Under the pieces are notes generated by a model. It did not search any database, had not been told where the DNA came from, and was given only the letters and a program-made list of their open reading frames with translations. Of a stretch of DNA of 64,000 bases, positions 9,241-16,542 are shown piece by piece; the stretch's first letter is position 1, and every line of letters starts with the position of its first letter. Location of the stretch: the NCBI RefSeq assembly GCF_028369295.1, contig NZ_JAQMYP010000023.1:91224-155223 (forward strand). The letters run 5' to 3'. The translations under genes and the position numbers were made by a program. This DNA comes from Streptomyces sp. HD (GTDB lineage Bacteria; Actinomycetota; Actinomycetes; Streptomycetales; Streptomycetaceae).

Positions 9241-9458
9241 CAGTAGACAACGGCTTTCGGTCGATCCGCAGCCAGCGGGTCCCAGGTCGGCCCGAAGGGC
9301 GCCGGGCCCCCATCCGCAGCAGGCGCGAAACCGGTCCCGAAAAGCTCAGCCTTACCCCGCTCTTGTGGAATCGACACCACCATACGAACGTGCTGTCGCG
9401 TCAGCCCAGGCGGCGCCCACTATGGTGGACGTCTGCGTACGGATGTGAAGGGGCAGCA

Positions 9459-10298
9459 GTGAACGACGGCGACGGGGACCTCGCGGCACAGGACCGGGGG
9501 AAGCGGTTCGGTCCACTCGGCACGGCGTTGGTGATCATTCCGACCTACAACGAGGCGGAGAACATCAAGAGCATCGTCGGCCGGGTCCGCAAGGCGGTGC
9601 CCGAGGCGCATGTGCTCGTGGCCGACGACAACAGCCCCGACGGCACCGGCAAGCTCGCCGACGAACTGGCCGCCGAGGACGACCACGTCCAGGTCATGCA
9701 CCGCAAGGGCAAGGAGGGCCTCGGCGCCGCCTACCTCGCGGGCTTCCACTGGGGCATGGAGAAGGGCTACGGCGTCCTGATCGAGATGGACGCCGACGGC
9801 TCCCACCAGCCCGAGGAACTGCCCCGACTGCTGACCGCCCTCAAGGGCGCCGACCTGGTCCTCGGCTCGCGCTGGGTACCGGGCGGCCGGGTCGTGAACT
9901 GGCCGAAGTCCCGCGAGTTCATCTCCCGCGGCGGCAGCCTCTACTCCCGGCTCGCGCTGGATCTCCCGTTGCGGGACATCACCGGCGGCTACCGTGCCTT
10001 CCGCCGCGAGACCCTGGAGGGCCTCGGCCTCGACGACGTCGCCTCCCAGGGCTACTGCTTCCAGGTCGACCTCGCCCGCCGTGCGGTCAGGGCCGGATTC
10101 CATGTGGTCGAGGTGCCGATCACCTTCGTCGAGCGCGAACTCGGTGACTCGAAGATGAGCCGCGACATCCTGGTCGAGGCGCTGTGGCGGGTCACGTCGT
10201 GGGGCGCGCAGGAGCGGGTGGGCAAGCTGATGGCCCGCCGCTCGAAGCCGTCGGCGGCAGCGCGGCAGCGGTCGTCGCAGCAGCGGTCACAGCCGTAG
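9459..10298 (+). CDS. ppm1: polyprenol-phosphate mannose synthase
   Basis: 279 residues, a GT2 enzyme that transfers mannose from GDP-mannose to polyprenol phosphate, giving the lipid donor for protein O-mannosylation and other extracytoplasmic mannosylation. The GT-A fold shows ALVIIPTYNEAENI, VLVADDNSPDGT, the DxD-like metal site LIEMDADGSHQPEELP, and the acceptor region FISRGGSLYSR with DITGGYRAFRR. The DPM1-type C-terminus is FVERELGDSKMS. There are no C-terminal membrane segments, as in the short bacterial form; the tail is Arg/Ser/Gln-rich. GTG 9459 has AAGGGG 8 nt upstream. In S. coelicolor this gene is needed for phage phiC31 receptor glycosylation. Confidence 0.92.
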   Translation: MNDGDGDLAAQDRGKRFGPLGTALVIIPTYNEAENIKSIVGRVRKAVPEAHVLVADDNSPDGTGKLADELAAEDDHVQVMHRKGKEGLGAAYLAGFHWGMEKGYGVLIEMDADGSHQPEELPRLLTALKGADLVLGSRWVPGGRVVNWPKSREFISRGGSLYSRLALDLPLRDITGGYRAFRRETLEGLGLDDVASQGYCFQVDLARRAVRAGFHVVEVPITFVERELGDSKMSRDILVEALWRVTSWGAQERVGKLMARRSKPSAAARQRSSQQRSQP

Positions 10299-10370
10299 GC
10301 CCACGTCCGCACAGGCGGCGGCGGTCTTCCCCTTATCCCGCTCTGAGCCGGGCCCAGGCACACTGGACGC

Positions 10371-10925
10371 ATGACGACTGGCGCTCCGACCCCCACCTAT
10401 CCCGTTCGGCCCCGGCGCTCCCGGCTGCGGACCTTCCTGCCGCTGGGGATCGCCGCGTGGCTGGTGCTGGAGATCTGGCTGCTGACCGTGGTCGCGGACG
10501 CGACGAGCGGGCTCGTGGTGTTCTTGCTGCTGCTCGCCGGCCTCGTGCTCGGCTCGGTGGTCGTCAAGCGGGCGGGCCGACGCGCCTTCCAGGCCCTGAA
10601 CGAGGCGTTGCAGCGTGGCGGCACCCCGGAGAGCGGCGGTGGCAACGGTCTGATGATGCTGGGCGGCCTGCTGATCATGCTGCCCGGTCTGGTCTCGGAC
10701 GCGCTGGGGCTGGTCCTGTTGATCCCGCCGGTCCAGAAGGCCTTGAGCCGTTATGCGGAGCGGACCGTCGATCGAAAGCTCCGGGCGGCGACCCCCGGTT
10801 CGTTCGGCGATGCCTTCCAGCAGGCGCGCATTCACCGCCCCGACGGCAAGATCGTGCCGGGTGAGGTCGTCAGGGACGAGCCGGGGGACGAGCCGCAGGG
10901 CCCGGTGCCGCCGTTGACGCGCTGA
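10371..10925 (+). CDS. fxsA: FxsA family membrane protein
   Basis: 184 residues. Transmembrane segments lie at about 24-45 (FLPLGIAAWLVLEIWLLTVV), 48-66 (GLVVFLLLLAGLVLGSVVV) and 95-120 (LMMLGGLLIMLPGLVSDALG). The GGLLIMLPGLVSDALGLVLLIPP signature region of FxsA is intact (residues about 98-120). E. coli FxsA relieves exclusion of phage T7 by F; the cellular role is otherwise unknown. The C-terminal 60 residues are hydrophilic and proline-rich. ATG 10371 has no clear Shine-Dalgarno. A strong terminator follows the stop. Confidence 0.9.
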   Translation: MTTGAPTPTYPVRPRRSRLRTFLPLGIAAWLVLEIWLLTVVADATSGLVVFLLLLAGLVLGSVVVKRAGRRAFQALNEALQRGGTPESGGGNGLMMLGGLLIMLPGLVSDALGLVLLIPPVQKALSRYAERTVDRKLRAATPGSFGDAFQQARIHRPDGKIVPGEVVRDEPGDEPQGPVPPLTR

Positions 10926-10955
10926 CATCGCGGTCGACACGCTGACATCGAGGGA

Positions 10956-10990
10956 GCCCGGCGCCACTGAGCGCCGGGCCCCTCTTTTTT
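10956..10990 (+). terminator. intrinsic terminator of fxsA
   Basis: GCCCGGCGC (10956-10964) and GCGCCGGGC (10971-10979) form a 9-bp perfect stem with a 6-nt loop, followed by CCCTCTTTTTT. This is the best classical rho-independent terminator in the window. Confidence 0.9.
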
Positions 10991-11035
10991 GGCTTTGCCG
11001 GGCCTCTTTTTGGCTTTTGGCTTTTGGGCACAGCA

Positions 11036-11080
11036 AACCGCGGGCACCGTACGCCACGTTCACGTACGGCGCCCGCGGTT
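11036..11080 (-). terminator. long hairpin downstream of rbpA
   Basis: AACCGCGGGC (11036-11045) pairs with GCCCGCGGTT (11071-11080), and inside it CCGTACG (11047-11053) pairs with CGTACGG (11063-11069). One mismatch separates the two stems and the loop is 9 nt. It lies 44 nt past the rbpA stop on the minus strand and should end that transcript. Confidence 0.75.
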
Positions 11081-11123
11081 ACACGCGGTGCCTGGTAAAT
11101 CGGTCCAAGCCGCGCGCAGGGAC

Positions 11124-11498
11124 CTAGGCTGACTTGCGGCTGTCCCGGGGATGAACCGCGATGTTCATCGCCCCGGACCGGAGAACAGCAAGTCGCTCCT
11201 CAAGGACCTCTTCGAGTTCCTCGCGGGTACGCCGCTCCATCAGCATGTCCCAATGCGTACGCGCGGGCTTGGCCTTCTTCTCTTCAGGGCCGTCGCCATC
11301 CACGAGGAGTGCCTGGGCCCCGCAGACCTTGCACTCCCACTCCGGCGGGATCTCCGCCTCGACCGAGAAGGGCATCTCAAACCGGTGCCCCTTCTCGCAT
11401 GCGTACTCCACGGCCTGGCGCGGGGCCAGGTCGATGCCGCGGTCCGTCTCGTAGCTGGTCACCACGAGGCGCGTGCCGCGAAGAGCTCGCTCACTCAT
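11124..11498 (-). CDS. rbpA: RNA polymerase-binding protein RbpA
   Basis: A 124-residue actinobacterial transcription factor that binds the principal sigma factor and RNA polymerase and stabilises the open complex. The order is: basic N-terminal tail (RALRGTRLVVTSYETDRG), a beta-barrel core with YACEKGHRFEMPF and WECKVCGAQAL (zinc-type Cys and His residues), a linker (EEKKAKPARTHWDMLMERR), and the C-terminal sigma-interaction helix REELEEVLEERLAVLRSG. Length and motifs match S. coelicolor RbpA closely. It is transcribed from a perfect sigma-R promoter 62-87 nt upstream, consistent with induction by thiol stress, and is monocistronic. Confidence 0.97.
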   Translation of the reverse strand: MSERALRGTRLVVTSYETDRGIDLAPRQAVEYACEKGHRFEMPFSVEAEIPPEWECKVCGAQALLVDGDGPEEKKAKPARTHWDMLMERRTREELEEVLEERLAVLRSGAMNIAVHPRDSRKSA

Positions 11499-11559
11499 GA
11501 ATCGTGCCTCCCGGGCTTGTCGCCCACAGGACAGGTGTCGCTGTCGTCGTCATCCGGTC

Positions 11560-11585
11560 AACGTCCGGTCGGCGGTAAAGATTCC
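11560..11585 (-). promoter_or_regulatory. sigma-R promoter of rbpA
   Basis: On the minus strand GGAAT (11585-11581) is followed by 18 bp and then GTT (11562-11560). This is an exact match to the SigR consensus GGAAT-N18/19-GTT of the disulfide-stress regulon. The leader to the ATG at 11498 is about 55 nt. Confidence 0.85.
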
Positions 11586-11669
11586 CGATCGGTGTCCCGT
11601 TCCGGGTGATGCGTCGCCGTCGTAGCCGCAGCCTTGCTGACCAATGTCGTACCCACCGGCGCCCGGTTT

Positions 11670-11693
11670 GTCACATCTGCTAGCAGATGTGAC
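11670..11693. promoter_or_regulatory. 24-bp perfect palindrome
   Basis: GTCACATCTGCT (11670-11681) is followed directly by its exact reverse complement (11682-11693). It lies 84 bp downstream of the transporter stop (minus strand) and 85 bp upstream of the sigma-R -35 of rbpA. There is no T-tract and no loop beyond CTAG. It may be an operator for a dimeric regulator of rbpA or a terminator of the transporter gene. With a GC content of 50% it stands out from its surroundings. Confidence 0.6.
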
Positions 11694-11776
11694 CCAGCGT
11701 TTCGGCATCTTTGACGCGCAGTAACGGTACGCCTGGCAGGCCAAACGCGTACACTACCGCCCTTTCGCTCGGAACG

Positions 11777-13195
11777 CTAAATCGTTGGCGGCACCGGATT
11801 GCCCGCGTCGTTGATCGCCCGCCGCACCGGAACCCTCGCGAGCAGGGCGAACCCGATGACGAAGAAGGCCACGAGCGAGATGATCGCGTCCCGATAACTC
11901 CCGGTCAGCTGGTAGGTGAGCCCGAACAGAAGCGGGCCCAGCCAGCTCATACCGCGGTCGCTCATCTCGTACGCCGAGAAATATTCGGCCTCCTTGCCCG
12001 GCGGGACGAGATGGGAGAACAGTGACCGGGACAGGGCCTGGCTGCCGCCCAGGACCAGGCCGATGCCGGCCGCCAGCACGAAGAACCACACCGGGGCCCC
12101 GGCCGGCAGGAAGTACCCGGCCGCCAGAACCACCGTCCACGCCACCAGTGAGCCGAGGATCGTCCGCTTGGCGCCGTAGGTCCGGGCCAGCCGTCCCATC
12201 GTCAGCGCGCCCGCCACGGCCAGCACCTGGACCAGCAGTACGGCGACGATGAGCGTGGACTGGGAGAGGTCCAGTTCCTCGGAGCCGTAGATCGACGCCT
12301 GGGAGATCACCGTCTGGATGCCGTCGTTGTAGATGAGGTAGGCCAGGAGGAAGGCGAGCGTCAGGGGGTGGCGGCGCATGTCGCGGACGGTGGCCGCGAG
12401 CTGCCGGAAGCCCATGGCGTTCGGTCGCTTCCCGCCCGGCTCCTGCGCACCCGGTTCCTGCTCGCCCGGTTCCTGCTCGCCCGGTTCCTTCCCGGCTTCC
12501 TCGCTCGTGGACCGGCGGTCACGGAGGCGTCGTAGCGGGATGATCGCGAAGCCGCCCCACCACAGGCCCGCCGACGCGAGGCAGATACGGACGGCCGTGC
12601 CCTCGGAGACGCCGAAGGAGTCGTGGGCCAGGTACAGGACCAGGTTCACGATCAGCATCAGCGAGCCCGACGCGTAGCCGAAGGCCCAGCCCCGGGAGGA
12701 GACCGCGTCGCGTTCCTCGGGCGGGGCGATCTGCGGGAGGTAGGAGTTGTAGAGCATCATCGCGACCGACTGGGCCGCGTTCGCGACGATCAGCAGCAGG
12801 CCACCGAGGAGGTAGCGGTCGCCGCCGAGGAAGAACATGGCGGTGGTGGCGGTGGCCCCCAGGTAGGCGGAGGCCGCCAGGAGGGGCTTCTTGCGGCCGG
12901 TGCGGTCGGCCGCCGCGCCCACCAGGGGCATCACCAGGACGGCGACGATCACCGACAGGGACACCGAGTACGCGAAGAAGGATCCCGCGCGCACCGGGAT
13001 GCCCAAGGGGTGGACGAATCCGTCCGCGTCCGCCGCCTCCTCGGCGACCGACGTCAGATAGGGGCCGAGGAACACGGTGAGCACGCTCGTCGAGTAGACG
13101 GAGCACGCCCAGTCGTAGAAGTACCAGCCGCGCTGCTCGCGGCGGCGGCCGGCCGCGTCGTCCGCGGCCTCCGCCCGCACGGTATCGGTGCCCAC
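11777..13195 (-). CDS. MFS transporter, Atg22/UMF1-like
   Basis: 472 residues with about 12 transmembrane segments. The N-terminal GWYFYDWACSVYSTSV with LTVFLGPYL is the hallmark of the UMF1/Atg22 branch of the major facilitator superfamily; yeast Atg22 exports amino acids from the vacuole. The loop-2 motif GAAADRTGRKKP and the helix around YNSYLPQIAPPEERDAVSS are conserved. The central cytoplasmic loop (residues about 225-260) carries the repeat EQEPG-EQEPG-AQEPG. The substrate is unknown. ATG 13195 starts the hydrophilic tail MGTDTVRAEAADD. The GDPD gene lies 57 bp away, transcribed toward it. Confidence 0.88.
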   Translation of the reverse strand: MGTDTVRAEAADDAAGRRREQRGWYFYDWACSVYSTSVLTVFLGPYLTSVAEEAADADGFVHPLGIPVRAGSFFAYSVSLSVIVAVLVMPLVGAAADRTGRKKPLLAASAYLGATATTAMFFLGGDRYLLGGLLLIVANAAQSVAMMLYNSYLPQIAPPEERDAVSSRGWAFGYASGSLMLIVNLVLYLAHDSFGVSEGTAVRICLASAGLWWGGFAIIPLRRLRDRRSTSEEAGKEPGEQEPGEQEPGAQEPGGKRPNAMGFRQLAATVRDMRRHPLTLAFLLAYLIYNDGIQTVISQASIYGSEELDLSQSTLIVAVLLVQVLAVAGALTMGRLARTYGAKRTILGSLVAWTVVLAAGYFLPAGAPVWFFVLAAGIGLVLGGSQALSRSLFSHLVPPGKEAEYFSAYEMSDRGMSWLGPLLFGLTYQLTGSYRDAIISLVAFFVIGFALLARVPVRRAINDAGNPVPPTI

Positions 13196-13252
13196 CCCGC
13201 GCCCCTCGCTTCCCCGTGAAGATCCCGCGCGAGGGCGGAGCCGACGACCGGG

Positions 13253-14023
13253 TCAGACCCAGACGCCCCGGTCCTCCATGACCTTGCGCAACGTGTCGAT
13301 GTGATCGGTCATGATGCCATCGGCTCCCAGGTCCAGGAGCCGGTGCATCGCATCGGGATCATTGATGGTCCACACGTGCACCTGGAGCCCGCGCGCGTGG
13401 GCGGCCCGTACGAAGCGGTGGTCCACCACCTGGATGCCGGACTGCGTCTCGGGCACCTGGGCGGCGACGGCCGAACGGCGCAGCGCGGCCGGCACACCCC
13501 AGGAGCGCAGCCGCAGATTGAGCACACCTCGGGTGCCGTACGACGTCGCCAGGCGCGGTCCGGCCAGGCGCTGGGCGCGGATGACGCGGGCCTCGGAGAA
13601 GGAGCCGACGCAGACGCGGTCCCAGGCGTTCGTGCGCTCGATCAGCTCCAGGAAGGGGTGGAGTGCCGGTTCCGCCTTGAGGTCGACGTTCCAGCGCACG
13701 TCGGGGAAGGTCTCCAGGAGCTCCTCGAACAGGGGCACCGGCTCCTTGCCTCCCACGCGCGCATCCCGTACGTCGGCCCAGGGCAGGTCGGCGATCCGGC
13801 CCGCCCCGTCCGTCACCCGGTCCAGGGTCGAGTCGTGGAAGGCGACGAGCTTGCCGTCGCGCGTGGTGTGGACGTCGGTCTCGATGTACCGGTAGCCCAT
13901 TTCGACCGCGCGCCGGAACTGCAGCGCGGTGTTCTCCAGGCCGTCCGCCGCCCCGCCTCGGTGGGCGAACGGGATGGGGCCGGGGTGGTCGAGGTAGGGG
14001 TGGCGTATCCGCGTGGTGCTCAC
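13253..14023 (-). CDS. glycerophosphodiester phosphodiesterase
   Basis: 256 residues, a cytoplasmic TIM-barrel GDPD that splits glycerophosphodiesters to glycerol-3-phosphate and an alcohol. The catalytic and metal motifs are complete: PFAHRGGAADGLENT (His, Arg, Glu), YRYIETDVHTTRDGKLVAFHD (Glu-Asp-His), VDLKAEPALHPF (the later Glu) and VHVWTINDP with LGADGIMTDH at the C-terminus. There is no signal peptide. GTG 14023 overlaps the stop of the YczE-like gene by GTGA, implying translational coupling. Confidence 0.92.
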   Translation of the reverse strand: MSTTRIRHPYLDHPGPIPFAHRGGAADGLENTALQFRRAVEMGYRYIETDVHTTRDGKLVAFHDSTLDRVTDGAGRIADLPWADVRDARVGGKEPVPLFEELLETFPDVRWNVDLKAEPALHPFLELIERTNAWDRVCVGSFSEARVIRAQRLAGPRLATSYGTRGVLNLRLRSWGVPAALRRSAVAAQVPETQSGIQVVDHRFVRAAHARGLQVHVWTINDPDAMHRLLDLGADGIMTDHIDTLRKVMEDRGVWV

Positions 14024-14736
14024 GGACGCAGTATCGCTCCCCGGGGTTGCCCGGTGGCAACGACCGTGCTGCCGTCGGATGCCGTGGGGACGGCGAACAC
14101 CCGCAGGAACAGTTGGGCGAGCGGGCCGATGGACAGGGCGTAGAGGACGGTGCCGACGCCGACCGTGCCGCCCAGCGCGAAGCCGGTGACGACGACCGCG
14201 ATCTCGACGGCCGTGCGCATCAGCCGGATCGAGCGGCCGGTGCGCTGGTGCAGGCCGGTCATGAGGCCGTCCCGGGGGCCCGGTCCGAAGCGGGCGGCGA
14301 TGTAGAGGCCGGTGGCCACGCCGTTGAGCACGATGCCGGCCAGAAGGAGGGGGATTCGTACGGCCAGGGAGTGCGCCTCGGGGACCAGGGCGAGCGTGCC
14401 GTCCATGGCTATGCCGACCACGAACACGTTGGAGACGGTGCCGAGGCCGGGGCGCTGGCGCAGTGGGATCCACAGGAGCAGCACGGCCGCGCCGACGATG
14501 ATCGAGACGACGCCGATCGTCAGGCCGGTGCGCTCGGCGAGGCCCTGGTGCAGCACCCCCCAGGGTTCCAGGCCGAGGCCCGCCTCCACGAGCAGCGCGG
14601 CGCTCGCGCCGTACAGCGCGAGTCCGGCGTAGAGCTGTGACAGCCGTCGCGTGAGATGCCCCTGTGTGAGCCGCTTCGCGGGATGCCCCTGCGTGGACAA
14701 GACGTGCCCCCCTGTGGTGGTAGTGGACTGATGCAT
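14020..14736 (-). CDS. YczE-family membrane protein
   Basis: 238 residues with five or six transmembrane segments (LYAGLALYGASAALLVEAGL, GVVSIIVGAAVLLLWIPL, VSNVFVVGIAMDGTLAL, IPLLLAGIVLNGVATGLYIA, TAVEIAVVVTGFALGG). The motif ARFGPGPRDGLMTGLHQRTG is the YczE/YitT-type signature. Such genes are very often divergent from MocR regulators, as in Bacillus ycxD-yczE and as here. The N-terminal tail has a duplicated QGHxxxRL element. The role is probably transport or regulation of a vitamin-B6-linked metabolite; unproven. Confidence 0.85.
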   Translation of the reverse strand: MHQSTTTTGGHVLSTQGHPAKRLTQGHLTRRLSQLYAGLALYGASAALLVEAGLGLEPWGVLHQGLAERTGLTIGVVSIIVGAAVLLLWIPLRQRPGLGTVSNVFVVGIAMDGTLALVPEAHSLAVRIPLLLAGIVLNGVATGLYIAARFGPGPRDGLMTGLHQRTGRSIRLMRTAVEIAVVVTGFALGGTVGVGTVLYALSIGPLAQLFLRVFAVPTASDGSTVVATGQPRGAILRP

Positions 14737-14814
14737 GACACCCTGTGGCTTGGGATGCATCGCCATCCATGGCCAATTCGGGGAAGGTGGACTGGAAAAA
14801 TGGCGCAGTGGACT
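14723..14814. promoter_or_regulatory. MocR-type direct repeats GTGGACT
   Basis: GTGGACT occurs at 14723-14729, 14787-14793 and 14808-14814, all on the same strand. The last two start 21 bp apart, two helical turns. They flank the divergent YczE/MocR starts. PdxR and other MocR proteins bind direct repeats with an AAAGTGGWCTA-type core, which these resemble. Autoregulation is the likely outcome. Confidence 0.5.
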
Positions 14815-16299
14815 TCGGCGGTAGGAGCCGCGCAGCTCGCCCGGCTCCTCACCTCGCAACAGGACCGCCCCGCCGGCCCCGGCACCAAGCGCCCGCCCGC
14901 GTACCGGGCGTTGGCCGACGGCATTCGGCTGCTCGTGCTGGAGGGGCGCGTGCCGGTCGCCGCCCGGCTGCCCGCCGAGCGTGAGCTGGCCCTCGCGCTG
15001 TCCGTGAGCCGTACGACCGTGGCCGCCGCGTACGAGGCGCTGCGCGCCGAGGGGTTCCTGGAGTCCCGGCGCGGGGCGGGGAGTTGGACCGCCGTACCGG
15101 CAGGGAACCCGCTGCCCGCGCGCGGGCTGGAGCCGCTGCCGCCCGAGGCGCTCGGCTCGATGATCGACCTGGGCACCGCGGCGCTGCCCGCCCCCGAGCC
15201 GTGGCTGACCCGTGCCGTGCAGGGCGCCCTGGAGGAGTTGCCGCCGTACGCCCACACTCACGGCGACTATCCGGCCGGACTGCCCGCGCTGCGGTCGATG
15301 ATCGCCGACCGGTACACGGCGCGGGGGATCCCGACCATGCCCGAGCAGATCATGGTGACGACCGGGGCGATGGGCGCCATGGACGCGATCTGCCATCTGT
15401 TCGCGGGGCGCGGTGAGCGGATCGCGGTCGAGTCTCCGTCGTACGCCAACATCCTCCAGCTGATGCGGGAGGCGGGCGCCCGGCTGGTGCCCGTCGCCAT
15501 GGCCGAGGGGCTTACCGGCTGGGACGTGGACCGGTGGCGGCAGGTGCTGCGGGAGGCGGCGCCTCGCCTTGCCTATGTCGTCGCCGACTTCCACAACCCG
15601 ACCGGGGCGCTGGCCGACGAGGACCAGCGGCGGCGGCTGGTGGACGCGGCACGGTCGGCGGGGACGGTGCTGGTCGCCGACGAGACAATGAGCGAGCTGT
15701 GGCTCGACGAGGGTCTCGACATGCCGCGGCCGGTGTGCGCCTTCGACCCCGCCGGGTCGACCGTGATCACCGTCGGGTCGGCCAGCAAGGCCTTCTGGGC
15801 GGGGATGCGGATCGGCTGGGTGCGGGCGGCTCCGGATGTGATCCGCAGCCTGGTCGCCGCGCGCGCGTATGCCGATCTGGGCACTCCTGTGCTGGAGCAA
15901 CTGGCCGTGAATTGGCTGTTCGGCACGGGAGGTTGGGAGCAGGCCGTGGAGGTGCGGCGGGCGCAGGCCCGGGAGAACCGGGACGCGCTCGTCGCGGCCG
16001 TGCGGCAGGAGCTGCCCGACTGGGAGTTCGAGGTGCCGGGCGGCGGGCTCACCCTGTGGGTGCGGACCGGGGGACTGTCGGGCTCGCGGCTCGCCGAGGT
16101 GGGCGAGCGGGTCGGGGTCCGGGTGCCGTCCGGGCCTCGGTTCGGGGTGGACGGGGCTTTCGAGGGGTATGTACGGCTGCCGTTCACCGTGGGGGGCGCG
16201 GTGGCCGAGGAGGCCGCGGTGCGGTTGGCGGCGGCGGCTCGGTTGGTGGAGAGCGGGGCCAGTGGGACCGGGGAGTCGGTGCGGTCGTTCGTGGCGTGA
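14800..16299 (+). CDS. MocR-type GntR regulator with aminotransferase domain
   Basis: 499 residues. The N-terminal GntR winged helix lies at about 27-95 (YRALADGIRLLVLEGRVPV, LPAERELALALSVSRTTVAA, YEALRAEGFLESRRGAGSW). A long linker leads to a fold-type I PLP domain with HGDYPAGLPALRSMIADRY, the VESPSYANIL and DFHNPTGALADEDQ loops, VLVADETMSEL, and the PLP lysine in VGSASKAFWAGMRIGWVR. The length is typical. It probably senses PLP or an amino-acid aldimine. ATG 14800 has GGGAAGG upstream and the protein starts MAQWTSAVGAAQLARLL. It is divergent from the YczE gene, its likely target. Confidence 0.93.
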   Translation: MAQWTSAVGAAQLARLLTSQQDRPAGPGTKRPPAYRALADGIRLLVLEGRVPVAARLPAERELALALSVSRTTVAAAYEALRAEGFLESRRGAGSWTAVPAGNPLPARGLEPLPPEALGSMIDLGTAALPAPEPWLTRAVQGALEELPPYAHTHGDYPAGLPALRSMIADRYTARGIPTMPEQIMVTTGAMGAMDAICHLFAGRGERIAVESPSYANILQLMREAGARLVPVAMAEGLTGWDVDRWRQVLREAAPRLAYVVADFHNPTGALADEDQRRRLVDAARSAGTVLVADETMSELWLDEGLDMPRPVCAFDPAGSTVITVGSASKAFWAGMRIGWVRAAPDVIRSLVAARAYADLGTPVLEQLAVNWLFGTGGWEQAVEVRRAQARENRDALVAAVRQELPDWEFEVPGGGLTLWVRTGGLSGSRLAEVGERVGVRVPSGPRFGVDGAFEGYVRLPFTVGGAVAEEAAVRLAAAARLVESGASGTGESVRSFVA

Positions 16300-16347
16300 G
16301 CGGGGTGGGGGCGGTGCGGGGGTGGACCGCGGCATGAGGGCGGGGCC

Positions 16348-16505
16348 GGGGTGGGGCGTCGCTCAATCCGCGCCGGCCCGGGACCGGTGTGGGGTGGGGG
16401 TTCAATCCGGGTCGGTCGGGGGTCGGTGTGGGGTGGGTCGTTCAGTCCGTGCCAGCTGGGGGGCTGGTGTGGGGTGGGTCGTTCAGCCCGCGCCGGTCGG
16501 GTGCC
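16348..16505. repeat. four tandem ~40-bp repeats
   Basis: Four imperfect units of 43, 39, 41 and about 35 bp, each beginning GGGGTGGG(T/G) and containing a TTCA(A/G)(T/C)CCG core and a C/TGGTGTG end: 16348-16390, 16391-16429, 16430-16470, 16471-16505. They fill the gap between the convergent MocR and ATPase genes (16300-16542). No coding frame here is credible. Confidence 0.7.
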
Positions 16506-16542
16506 GCCGCTCGCCCCGCGGCACCCTCGGCTGCGGTGACTG

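Noticed and set aside
16400..16412. tRNA T-loop-like GGTTCAATCC
   Set aside because: It is part of the ~40-bp tandem repeat, with no acceptor or anticodon arms around it.
16348..16505. CRISPR-like array
   Set aside because: Units are contiguous and degenerate with no unique spacers, and no cas genes are present.
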